In this document: one piece after another, positions 24,403 to 32,461 of the stretch
Layout of the letters: the number at the start of each line of letters is the position of its first letter
How positions within the stretch are numbered: the first letter of the stretch is position 1
Source of the DNA: an uncultured Oscillospiraceae bacterium
Lineage (GTDB): Bacteria > Bacillota > Clostridia > Oscillospirales > Oscillospiraceae
DNA length: 64,000 bases
Direction: 5' to 3'
Assembly: GCA_934552825.1 (NCBI GenBank)
Contig: CAKTEQ010000003.1
Coordinates: forward strand, 310,001-374,000
The notes under the pieces: generated by a model
The model's database searches: none
What the model was told of the DNA's origin: nothing
What the model saw: the letters and a program-made list of their open reading frames with translations, nothing else
Made by a program: the position numbers and the translations under genes

Positions 24403-26607
24403 GTGGAAAATGAACTTGATATCATAAGCGGCACTGTGAGATCGGTGATCTTCCGCAATGAAGAAAACGGCTATGCGGTAATAAGCGTGGGCAGTGACGA
24501 GAACGGGACAGTTACGGTGGTGGGCTGCATGCCGGGCTGCGCGCCGGGAGAGTATATCCAGGCGTCGGGACGCTGGGTGCACCACCAGACTCACGGAGAC
24601 CAGTTCAATGCAGAGTGCGTGGACAGAAGCCTTCCGAGTACTGAAAATGCAATGCTCCAGTATCTTGTCTCCGGCGTTATAAAAGGTGTCGGCCCGGTGA
24701 CAGCAGGTCGCATAATCGAAAAATTCGGTGCGGACGCCTTCTATATTATGGAGGAGCAGCCGGAGCGGCTTGCGGAGATAAGAGGCATAACCGGGAAAAA
24801 AGCGCAGGAGATCGGCAGAGAATTCAGCAGGCAGACCGGGATCAGGCGGATAATGGAGTTTATCGGGGAATACGACATTCAGCCGCACGTGGCTGTACGT
24901 CTTTACAGGAACTTCGGCGATGAAGCTGTGCAGATCCTTAGGAAAAACCCGTACATACTCGCCTGCGATTACTACGGCGTGTCATTCACGGCGGCGGATG
25001 CTATGGCGCTCAGACTCGGATTCGACGGAGAGAGCAGGGAGCGAGTAAAGGCTGCCGTCCTGTTTGAGATGCGCCATAATCTTACAAACGGTCATACTTT
25101 TCTGCCACGCGGCAAGCTGACCGCGGCCACGGCGGCGATGCTCGACGTCTCTCACGACGCAGTGGAGACGGCGGTCGATGCTCTCGAGATGGAGAGCGTT
25201 ATAGTTATAGACAAACTGGCAGGGCTCGAGGCCTGCTATCTCTTTGAGATGTACGAGGCGGAGGTCTATGTTGCCCGGCGCATTAAGGAAATGGCGTGCA
25301 GGGGCGAAAAGACGGTTCCGGACCTCGCCTCGCTCATCTCGGGAATGGAGCGCTCACAGGGGATAGAATATGCTCCCGCCCAGCGCAGCGCCATAAGGGA
25401 GGCAGCGGAGAAGCAGCTTTTCGTGCTCACAGGAGGTCCGGGCACAGGCAAGACGACAACGGTGAATGGGATCCTCGCTCTTTTTGAGAAAATGGAGCTT
25501 GAGACCGTTCTCGCCGCTCCGACAGGGCGCAGCGCAAAGCGGCTCACGGAGCTATGCGGCGGCGTAGAAGCCGTGACAGTGCACCGGTTGTTGGAAGCCG
25601 GGTATGACAGCGAGACGGGGGAGATGCGTTTCGCAAAATGCGAGGATGATCTGCTGAAGGCGGACGCTGTTATAGTGGACGAGTGCTCGATGGTAGATCT
25701 GCTGCTTATGCGCAGCCTGCTGGGCGCGATGAAAAACGACTGCCGCCTTGTGCTGGTGGGGGACGCTGACCAGCTGCCTTCGGTGGGGGCGGGAAACGTT
25801 TTCTCGGATATTATAAGGGGAAGCACGGCGAACACTGTGCGCCTTACGGAGATATTCCGCCAGGCGCAGGAGAGTGATATAGTGGTCAACGCCCATGCCA
25901 TAAATGCCGGAATCATGCCTGATCTTATGAAAAACGACGCTGACTTCTTTTTTATGCGGCGCAGGGACCCGGTGCGCGCGGCAGAAACGGTAGTCGAGCT
26001 GTGCAGAACGCGTCTGCCTGAGCGTATGGGGATAAAGAGAGAGAACATACAGGTGCTTTCCCCCAGCCGGAAGGGACGCACAGGCGTTGGAAACCTCAAC
26101 CGGATGCTCCAAAGCGCCCTTAACCCGCCGGCCGATGGGAAGAGCGAGAAAAAATATAAAGATTTTATATTCAGAACCGGCGATAGAGTGATGCAAATAA
26201 AAAACAACTATGATATAATATGGCAGGACTTGTCCACCGGAGGCGAGGGAGCAGGGATCTTCAACGGAGATGTCGGCGTTATAAGCTCCATCGACCAGGA
26301 GGGCGAGATCGTCAGGGTGCAGTTTGATGATAAGCTCGTGGCTTACCAGAATGAAATGCTGGATGAGCTGGAGCCCGCGTTCGCTGTGACTGTGCATAAG
26401 GCACAGGGCAGCGAGTATGAGGCTGTCATCCTTGCGGCATGCGATGTGCCGCAGCCGCTGCGGGGGCGGGAGATACTCTACACCGCGGTTACCCGGGCGA
26501 AACAACTCTTCATAATCGTCGGGGATGATGGAGTCATTAAAGAAATGACGGAGAACTTTAAGCAGAGAAAAAGATACAGCGGTCTTAAGATACGTTTGTG
26601 CAGATAG
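24403..26607 (+). CDS. recD2: RecD2-type ATP-dependent DNA helicase
   Basis: 734 residues. SF1B 5'-3' helicase of the RecD/TraA group without RecBC. Seen: the N-terminal OB-like domain, a helix-hairpin-helix region around residues 80-130 (VIKGVGPVTAGRIIEKFG), Walker A GGPGTGKTTTVNGIL, motif II DECSMVD, motif III LVLVGDADQLPSVGAG, and motif V/VI AVTVHKAQGSEYEAVIL with YTAVTRAKQLFIIVG. Start: GTG at 24403 with GGGGGGAT upstream. RecD2 acts in replication restart and repair, which fits the neighbouring uvr genes. Confidence 0.97.
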   Translation: MENELDIISGTVRSVIFRNEENGYAVISVGSDENGTVTVVGCMPGCAPGEYIQASGRWVHHQTHGDQFNAECVDRSLPSTENAMLQYLVSGVIKGVGPVTAGRIIEKFGADAFYIMEEQPERLAEIRGITGKKAQEIGREFSRQTGIRRIMEFIGEYDIQPHVAVRLYRNFGDEAVQILRKNPYILACDYYGVSFTAADAMALRLGFDGESRERVKAAVLFEMRHNLTNGHTFLPRGKLTAATAAMLDVSHDAVETAVDALEMESVIVIDKLAGLEACYLFEMYEAEVYVARRIKEMACRGEKTVPDLASLISGMERSQGIEYAPAQRSAIREAAEKQLFVLTGGPGTGKTTTVNGILALFEKMELETVLAAPTGRSAKRLTELCGGVEAVTVHRLLEAGYDSETGEMRFAKCEDDLLKADAVIVDECSMVDLLLMRSLLGAMKNDCRLVLVGDADQLPSVGAGNVFSDIIRGSTANTVRLTEIFRQAQESDIVVNAHAINAGIMPDLMKNDADFFFMRRRDPVRAAETVVELCRTRLPERMGIKRENIQVLSPSRKGRTGVGNLNRMLQSALNPPADGKSEKKYKDFIFRTGDRVMQIKNNYDIIWQDLSTGGEGAGIFNGDVGVISSIDQEGEIVRVQFDDKLVAYQNEMLDELEPAFAVTVHKAQGSEYEAVILAACDVPQPLRGREILYTAVTRAKQLFIIVGDDGVIKEMTENFKQRKRYSGLKIRLCR

Positions 26608-26656
26608 CCCAGACATAGATGAGCGGTTTGATATCGGAGCTTAAGGAGGCGTCGCC

Positions 26657-27319
26657 ATGGGCAGATTTTTAGAGAGTATTCTTGACCTGTTATTTCCGCC
26701 GAAGTGCATATTCTGCCGGAAAATACTTCCCAGTGGTAAGAGGGATATATGCCCGGCGTGTATGAAGGAGCTGCCATTTCTTGAGGGGACCCGCCGCCGG
26801 CAAAAGGGTGATTTCTTCAAGGAATGCGTCTCAGTGCTGGAATATGAGGGCAAAGTGCGCGATTCTATCCATAGGTTCAAGTTCAGCGGCTGCTCTAATT
26901 ACTGCGGGGGCTATGCAAAGCTCTTATCCGCTGTGATAAGAGAAGAACTCGACGGGAAATACGATATTATAACCTGGGTGCCCCTGAGCGCTCTACGGGA
27001 GCGGGAGCGGGGTTACGACCAGGCGATGCTGCTCGCCATGGCTGCGGCGGTGGAACTGGGCGACGTTGCCGTGGAGACCTTGAAAAAAACACGGGACGTG
27101 AAGGCGCAGTCGACCATTGGCGGCAAGGACCGCCGTGCCGCCAATATACTCGGTGCTTACGAAGTTACGGACAGGGAGCTTGTGGACGGGAAGCATGTGC
27201 TTCTTATCGATGACGTGATAACGACTGGCTCGACCCTCTCAGAGTGCGCGCGTATGCTTCGGATGGCAGGGGCGGAGAGAGTGGTCTGTGCAACCGTCGC
27301 AAAAGCTGGCGGGGATTGA
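26657..27319 (+). CDS. comF: ComF-family protein
   Basis: 220 residues. N-terminal four-Cys zinc finger (CIFCRK and CPACMKEL) followed by a phosphoribosyltransferase-type domain with WVPLSALRERERGYDQA and the PRPP motif VLLIDDVITTGSTLSEC. ComF/GntX proteins assist DNA uptake in competent bacteria, though many hosts have them without known competence. AAGGAGG lies ahead of the start. Confidence 0.95.
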   Translation: MGRFLESILDLLFPPKCIFCRKILPSGKRDICPACMKELPFLEGTRRRQKGDFFKECVSVLEYEGKVRDSIHRFKFSGCSNYCGGYAKLLSAVIREELDGKYDIITWVPLSALRERERGYDQAMLLAMAAAVELGDVAVETLKKTRDVKAQSTIGGKDRRAANILGAYEVTDRELVDGKHVLLIDDVITTGSTLSECARMLRMAGAERVVCATVAKAGGD

Positions 27320-27389
27320 TATTTCCCGACAGGAACCGACAGATTATTTTGTTAGAATGTTTACGAAAGATTAAACCGTTTAGGGGGAT

Positions 27390-28427
27390 ATGACAGTGTT
27401 TTTCAGCAGAGATATAGCCATAGATCTGGGTACAGCTTCAATTCTTGTTTATGTCAAGGGACGCGGCGTAGTGCTGAGGGAGCCCAGCGTTGTGGCGGTG
27501 GATAAGAACACGGGCAAGCTCATCACCGTGGGTGAGCAGGCACAGAAGATGCTTGGCAAGACACCAAATGATATAGTAGCGATACGCCCCCTGAAGGATG
27601 GCGTTATCTCTGACTACGAGATGACGGAGCGCATGCTCAAGGAGTTCATACGCAAAGTCTCCGTTTTCCGGTTCTTTAAGCCCAGAGTCATTATCTGCGT
27701 ACCCAGCGGCATTACAGAGGTGGAGGAGCGTGCCGTTATCGACGCCGGAGTCTGCGCCGGAGCGCGCCGTGTGTACCTCATAGAGGAGCCGGTGGCAGCC
27801 GCGATAGGTGCGGGTATAGATATCTCAAAGCCTGAGGGACACCTCGTTGTGGATATAGGCGGAGGTACGACGGATATCGCGGTCGTGTCTCTGGGGGGCG
27901 TCGTTGTCTCGGCGTCCATAAAGGTCGCGGGAGATAAGTTCGACGAAGCGCTGGTGAAGTATATCAGGAAGAAGTATAACGTCCTCATAGGGGACAGGAC
28001 TGCCGAGGACGTAAAGATAAACATCGGCAGCGTGTTCCCGAGAAACGAGGAAAAGTCCATGGAGGTGAAGGGCAGATGTCTCATGACAGGTCTGCCGAGG
28101 AATATTACAATTACCTCTGCCGAGACCATTGAGGCTTTTTCTGAAGTGACGGCGGCAATATTGGAGGGGATACACTCTGTGCTGGAGAAAACACCCCCTG
28201 AACTCGTTGCTGATATTTCCACAAACGGACTCGTGCTCACGGGCGGCGGAAGCCTCCTGTGGGGTATGGACATGCTTATCGAATCCAGGACGGGTATCGA
28301 GAGCAACATTGCGGACGATGCAATATCCTGCGTGGTCTACGGCACAGGCAAAATGCTGGACAAGATCGGTGAAATGCAGGACGGCACGATCAACATCTCC
28401 CGCAGACGCCAGCTTGCGGACGCATAA
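27390..28427 (+). CDS. mreB: MreB/Mbl-type actin homologue
   Basis: 345 residues. Actin-fold ATPase that guides side-wall synthesis. Seen: phosphate 1 motif AIDLGTASILVYVKGRG, PSVVAVD, ISDYEMTERMLKEFIRK, VCVPSGIT-like ICVPSGITEVEERAV, phosphate 2 VVDIGGGTTDIAVVSLGG, and adenosine motif NGLVLTGGGSLL. No mreC/mreD follows, so it is an orphan copy, possibly an Mbl or spore-associated paralogue. Confidence 0.95.
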   Translation: MTVFFSRDIAIDLGTASILVYVKGRGVVLREPSVVAVDKNTGKLITVGEQAQKMLGKTPNDIVAIRPLKDGVISDYEMTERMLKEFIRKVSVFRFFKPRVIICVPSGITEVEERAVIDAGVCAGARRVYLIEEPVAAAIGAGIDISKPEGHLVVDIGGGTTDIAVVSLGGVVVSASIKVAGDKFDEALVKYIRKKYNVLIGDRTAEDVKINIGSVFPRNEEKSMEVKGRCLMTGLPRNITITSAETIEAFSEVTAAILEGIHSVLEKTPPELVADISTNGLVLTGGGSLLWGMDMLIESRTGIESNIADDAISCVVYGTGKMLDKIGEMQDGTINISRRRQLADA

Positions 28428-28434
28428 ATATATT

Positions 28435-28496
28435 AATTTATAAATCCTCCGGAAATTTATAAATCCTCCGGAGGAAGTGGTCTCCGGAGGATTTAT
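28435..28496. terminator. Terminator with an exactly duplicated left arm
   Basis: AATTTATAAATCCTCCGGA occurs twice in direct tandem (28435-28453 and 28454-28472). The right arm CTCCGGAGGATTT (28482-28494) can pair with either copy. It lies between convergent mreB and the deacetylase gene. Confidence 0.8.
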
Positions 28497-28511
28497 TTCG
28501 TTTCATATGCT

Positions 28512-29270
28512 CTATGCGCTGAATTGCCGTCCCGTGTGGTCGATGGTGTAATCGCCGTCGGCAATGAGGTCTGCTATTTTTACGAAAGTGTAGCCGTCCT
28601 TCTGGAGACTGTCGATTATTCCAGGCAGTGCCTCCGGAGTGTGGAGCGCGGCATTGTGGAAGAGGACGATCGAGCCGGGCTTTACGCCGCTGAGGACGCG
28701 CTGGGTGATCTCGTCGGCAGAGAGGTCCTTCCAGTCAAGGCTGTCAACATCCCACTGGATCGGCTCCATACCTATGGACCGTACGGCGCTGATGGTTTTG
28801 TCGTCATAGTCGCCGTAAGGCAGGCGGATGAGAGTTGGGGAGACGCCGGTGACACCGGCAACCTTGTCGTTGCAGGTCTGTATCTCGGAGATTATCTCTT
28901 CGCTAGATAACTGAGGCATATGAGGATGCGTATCTGAATGGTTCATCACGTCATGCCCGGCATCTGAGAGGGCCTTCACGCTCTCAGGATACTTATCCAC
29001 CCAGGAACCCACGACAAAGAAAGTTGCCTTGATCCCGTATTTACCCATAATGTCAATGAGGTGCTGGGTGTCCTCGTTGCCCCAGGCGGCGTCAAAGCTT
29101 ATCGCAACCAGTTTTTCCTCTCCTGTTTCCACACTGTATATAGGCAGCTGTCTGCTTGAAGCCGCGGTGCTGAGCACCGCCGGTACGGAAGCGACGTAGA
29201 ATATCGCCGCTATTATGAGCAGTCCAGCAATAATCGTCAGCCATCTGCGCCGCATATAGAATACCTTCAT
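28512..29270 (-). CDS. PdaB-like polysaccharide deacetylase
   Basis: 252 residues. One N-terminal membrane anchor (about residues 9-28), then a NodB domain: KLVAISFDAAWGNEDT (catalytic-base Asp motif altered from TFDDG to SFDAAWG, as in the PdaB group), MNHSDTHPHMPQL (metal His residues), RLPYGDYDDKT, and IVLFHNAALHTPEALPGII. The SFDAAWG form and length match sporulation-type PdaB proteins that modify cortex or wall glycan. Start: ATG at 29270, eight bases after AGAGG, rather than the GTG 9 bases upstream. Confidence 0.92.
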   Translation of the reverse strand: MKVFYMRRRWLTIIAGLLIIAAIFYVASVPAVLSTAASSRQLPIYSVETGEEKLVAISFDAAWGNEDTQHLIDIMGKYGIKATFFVVGSWVDKYPESVKALSDAGHDVMNHSDTHPHMPQLSSEEIISEIQTCNDKVAGVTGVSPTLIRLPYGDYDDKTISAVRSIGMEPIQWDVDSLDWKDLSADEITQRVLSGVKPGSIVLFHNAALHTPEALPGIIDSLQKDGYTFVKIADLIADGDYTIDHTGRQFSA

Positions 29271-29363
29271 ATCAAACACCTCTCATTTTAGCTTTTGTCC
29301 TATCTATATGCGCCCTTCGGCGTGTTGATAACGCAATAAATTATAATGGAAATTTCGCTGGAC

Positions 29364-29383
29364 TGTACTTTGGTATGGGTACA
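29364..29383. repeat. Inverted repeat TGTAC-N10-GTACA upstream of the SLH gene
   Basis: 5-bp arms in the 238-base space between the deacetylase and SLH genes. A related sequence occurs at 31433-31451. I see no further gene in this intergenic space. Confidence 0.4.
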
Positions 29384-29508
29384 CGCGCCGGACTTTCTGT
29401 GATAATCCAATACAGTGGAAAATCATAAATTACTATCTGAAAGGCAGGTGAAATTGTCAGCAACCGACAAAATCAGCTTTTAATTTATTAAGAGGGAGGC
29501 AAATATTC

Positions 29509-30831
29509 ATGAAAAGAAAAAACATAAGGCGGATTACGGCACTGATGGTCTGCGCTGTAATGCTGCTGGCGCTGGGGACAACGGCGTTTGCGGCGCCGCG
29601 CTTCACAGATGTACCGGCAAACGCATGGTACTCAGGGGACGTTGAGTTTGCAGTGGACAACGGTCTTGTAAACGGAACGACAGCGACAACGTATTCACCG
29701 GACAAAAATCTTACATATGCTGAGGCAATTAAGCTCGCAGCCTGTATGCATAAGAAGGTTACTCAGGGCAGTACGGACTTTCCTTCGGGTTCCCCCTGGT
29801 ATCAGACATATGTGGACTATGCCCGTACCAACGGCATAATTCCGGCGGCGAAAGAATATCCCTGGACGGAAAACGCAACGAGGGCGGGGTATATGGAGAT
29901 ATTCGCCAGCGCAATTCCTGATGCGGGGCTTCTCCCGGGATACAGCGGACTGACGGCCAAGAACACAGTAGACAACGGGACGATACCCGACGTGCAGATG
30001 ACACATCCTCAGGCGGGGGCAATATATAAGCTCTATCGCGCCGGCATCCTTCAGGGCAACGATGCACAGCACAACTGCAGCCCTGCTACGAGCATACGCC
30101 GCAGCGAGGTTGCGGCCATTCTCACCCGTATGATGGACCCGGCGAAGCGCATCAGCTTTGAGATGAAGGTTGAGACAAATAAAGATAAGCCCGCAGATAA
30201 AGATAAGCCCGCAGAGCTGGTTATCACAGATCAGCCAAAGAGTGTGCAGGCGCAGGCTGGGGAGCGGGTGTCTTTTTCTGTGACAGCGGCAGGCGGCACC
30301 ACACCTTACACATATACCTGGCAGGTCAGCATGAGCGGCGGTGAGTGGAAAAATGTGAAAGATGCCTTCCACCATGGCTATGAGGGTGCTGATAAGAGCA
30401 CCGTGTATATAATCGCTGGAAACGAGGACTGGAATGATAATTATTATTACCGCTGCGTAGTCACCGATGCTAAGGGAAACACTGTAAAGTCCAACCCGGC
30501 GAATATTTCCCCCAAAAAGCTTCCACTCACTATCACTTCTCAGCCTGATAACGTCAGGGCGGGTCTATATGAGGCGGCAGTTTTCACGGTCACCGTCACA
30601 GGCGGAACAGAGCCATATACTTACACATGGCAGGTGACATCCTATGATGAAGAATGGAAAAATGTGAAGGATGCCTTCGTCAGCGGCTACTCCGGAGCAG
30701 ATACAAATACGTTGCTTATAACCGTTGACCAGAGTGACTGGGACGAAAATTGGTACAGGTGCGTAATTACAGATGCGGATAATAATACGGTAGCGACCTA
30801 TTCTGTACATATCCTTGAGCCGTTATCGTGA
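29509..30831 (+). CDS. Surface protein with SLH domains and two Ig-like repeats
   Basis: 440 residues. Signal peptide (residues 1-27), then three S-layer homology motifs (about 30-85, 90-140 and 155-205) with FTDVPANAWYSGDVEFAVDNG, given as FTDVPANAWYSGDV and EFAVDNG, and RRSEVAAILTRMMD. A short tandem linker KDKPADKDKPA follows, then two Ig-like domains (about 232-335 and 338-440), each with a TTPYTYTWQV or TEPYTYTWQV core and an EWKNVKDAF motif. SLH domains bind pyruvylated wall polymers. The start follows GAGGGAGG. Confidence 0.93.
   Translation: MKRKNIRRITALMVCAVMLLALGTTAFAAPRFTDVPANAWYSGDVEFAVDNGLVNGTTATTYSPDKNLTYAEAIKLAACMHKKVTQGSTDFPSGSPWYQTYVDYARTNGIIPAAKEYPWTENATRAGYMEIFASAIPDAGLLPGYSGLTAKNTVDNGTIPDVQMTHPQAGAIYKLYRAGILQGNDAQHNCSPATSIRRSEVAAILTRMMDPAKRISFEMKVETNKDKPADKDKPAELVITDQPKSVQAQAGERVSFSVTAAGGTTPYTYTWQVSMSGGEWKNVKDAFHHGYEGADKSTVYIIAGNEDWNDNYYYRCVVTDAKGNTVKSNPANISPKKLPLTITSQPDNVRAGLYEAAVFTVTVTGGTEPYTYTWQVTSYDEEWKNVKDAFVSGYSGADTNTLLITVDQSDWDENWYRCVITDADNNTVATYSVHILEPLS
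30181..30215 (+). repeat. 18-base tandem repeat encoding the KDKPAD linker
   Basis: AAAGATAAGCCCGCAGAT is repeated twice (second copy lacks the last base), giving KDKPADKDKPA between the SLH and Ig-like parts. Confidence 0.85.
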
Positions 30832-30871
30832 CGGCGCGGGACTGCAGGCGATTAGATATATGTAGACTGTT

Positions 30872-31339
30872 ATGGAGAAAATGCCGTGCAGCTTCGAGGA
30901 GTTTATGGAATTGCCGCAGCTCCGGTTAACAGCGCCGGAGAATACATGTGCCGCGTTCCTCTGCGCGGTGGAACTGTTCCGCAGAGATAAAGAGAAGGGG
31001 AGAAAGACTCTGAACGTCCTTCGAGGACCGTATCCTCTTACGGGTATAGATGTGCAGTTTGTTCAGGACAGGCTGCGGGGGAAGGGATACCTGCCCATGG
31101 CGTACTTCCGGGGGCATCCCCTGAAAACGGTTATACGCGAGGGAAACCGTATATTCTGGATGTTCTGCCGGATCCGCGCCCGCAGGACGTGTAAGAGGGA
31201 TATATCAGATTGTTCCTCAGAACAGCGAGAGCAGATTCACCACGCCCCATAAAGCTGTGCCGAAAGGGGGAACAGTGGTTTCTCTGGGAGTACTCCAGCG
31301 CTGACGGGTATACGCCCGCCGACAGCGCTGGACACATAG
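30872..31339 (+). pseudogene. Decayed DUF6935-type gene (frameshift, nonsense, frameshift)
   Basis: The first 80 codons read SFEEFMELPQ, TAPENTCAAFLCAVEL, TLNVLRGPYPLTG, DRLRGKGYLPMAYFRG, a DUF6935-like order (from memory). At the G run 31110-31114 the frame breaks: the continuation ASPENGYTRGKPYILDVLPD is in another frame, as if one G were missing. That frame meets TAA at 31192-31194 (where GAA would be expected), then reads EGYIRLFLRTARADSPRPIK and QWFLWEYSSA, and at about 31300 returns to the first frame for LTGIRPPTALDT and TAG. Three lesions make a working product unlikely. A sequencing error could explain one frameshift but not the nonsense codon. Confidence 0.85.
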
Positions 31340-31352
31340 TGAGAACATAAGT

Positions 31353-31391
31353 GAACTCCGGTAGATTAAAAATCTACCGGAGTTCCTTTTT
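31353..31391 (+). terminator. Terminator after the DUF6935-type pseudogene
   Basis: Stem GAACTCCGGTAGATT / AATCTACCGGAGTTC with a short A loop and CTTTTTATC tail. Confidence 0.92.
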
Positions 31392-31432
31392 ATCAAAGCT
31401 TGCGGGAGCAAAATGAAAATTTTTTTGTGAAC

Positions 31433-31451
31433 TGTACTTTTGTATAGTACA
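31433..31451. promoter_or_regulatory. Inverted repeat TGTACT-N7-AGTACA upstream of the lipoprotein pseudogene
   Basis: Perfect 6-bp arms. The block ACTGTACTTT(N)GTAT is shared with 29362-29376. It lies 18 bases upstream of a TATAAT (31469-31474). Possible operator for an unknown regulator. Confidence 0.45.
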
Positions 31452-31517
31452 ATTATGCTAAGTTCTGGTATAATCAATAAAAGAACTGATAATGGGGAAA
31501 GAGGGAGGTATACCCTT

Positions 31518-32383
31518 ACGCTGAAAAGATATGCCGCAATGATCGCTGTTCTCGCGGTGGTGCTCAGTTTGACTGCGTGCAGCGGGGCGGGGAGCAGCAA
31601 GGAACGTGAGCCGGATATTCCGGAGCAGAAGGAGCCACAGAAGCCTGTAAGGGAAGTGCCCGATGCCGAGATCCCGCCGGAGGATGATACTCTTAGAGAG
31701 CTTCGGACAGTGATAAAAGATAAAAATTGCACTTTGGGAGCGGCATTTTTGGGGTATGCGTCTGCAGAGGAAAGTCCGAAGGCAATACTGGAAGGTTCCT
31801 GGCTCTATAATGATTATCCATTCCTCAAGAATCTGCCGGACAGCAGTTTTAAGGACGCCGGGGGCAGTGAGGTGTATTTATTCGTGCCGATGGCGGGGAG
31901 AGAATTACATATTATTCTGCCAGCTTGGCTGAGGATGGGAGTATTGCAGTCAGCGAAGAGCCGCAGTGGCAGGGAGAAGAGGTGCAGATACTTGTTTTGA
32001 AGTGCAATGTGAGCGAGATCTTTTCTGACGCGGTGATCAAAGTCAACGGAACTGAGTTCAGCCCATATATTTCGCTGGCGGATGGTCATCTCGCCGTTGG
32101 TAAAGACATATACGATTTCTCAGACTATGCCACTGATGCACCGGAAAGGCTGATGGAGATAGAGCAGATCAGACACAGTCTGTCTATCGGAATGAGCCTC
32201 ATGGAGACGGGCGATACCGAGGAGATCGGGGGCGAGACCTGCAAATTGATCGCCCTTGGGACGGACAGCGGCGATGCATTTATCAGAGAAGAACTGTTTG
32301 CTGTTGGAGACAGCAGTATTTATTTTTATGATCCGATAGGTGACGCGTGGTGTCCGATAGTCGGCACGGAGGCAGAAAATTAG
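31518..32383 (+). pseudogene. Decayed lipoprotein gene (lost start codon, -1 frameshift in a G run)
   Basis: A signal peptide with lipobox VVLSLTAC follows LKRYAAMIAV, but the codon at the correct distance after GAGGGAGG is ACG (31518) where ATG is expected. The frame reads through LGYASAEESPKAILEGSWLY to GGSEVYLFVPMAG and shifts at GGGG (31895-31898); one more G would join it to ERITYYSASLAEDGSIAVSE and on to the stop at 32383. The rebuilt product is a roughly 288-residue lipoprotein of unknown family. Weak upstream starts exist (TTG at 31440), so expression of a fragment cannot be excluded. Confidence 0.8.
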
Positions 32384-32461
32384 ACTATATATTGGTAAAA
32401 GAGAATAGAATAAGTTGATTTACGGGCGAAGCCCGAGGGTTTATGAAAGGAGTTTTGAATT

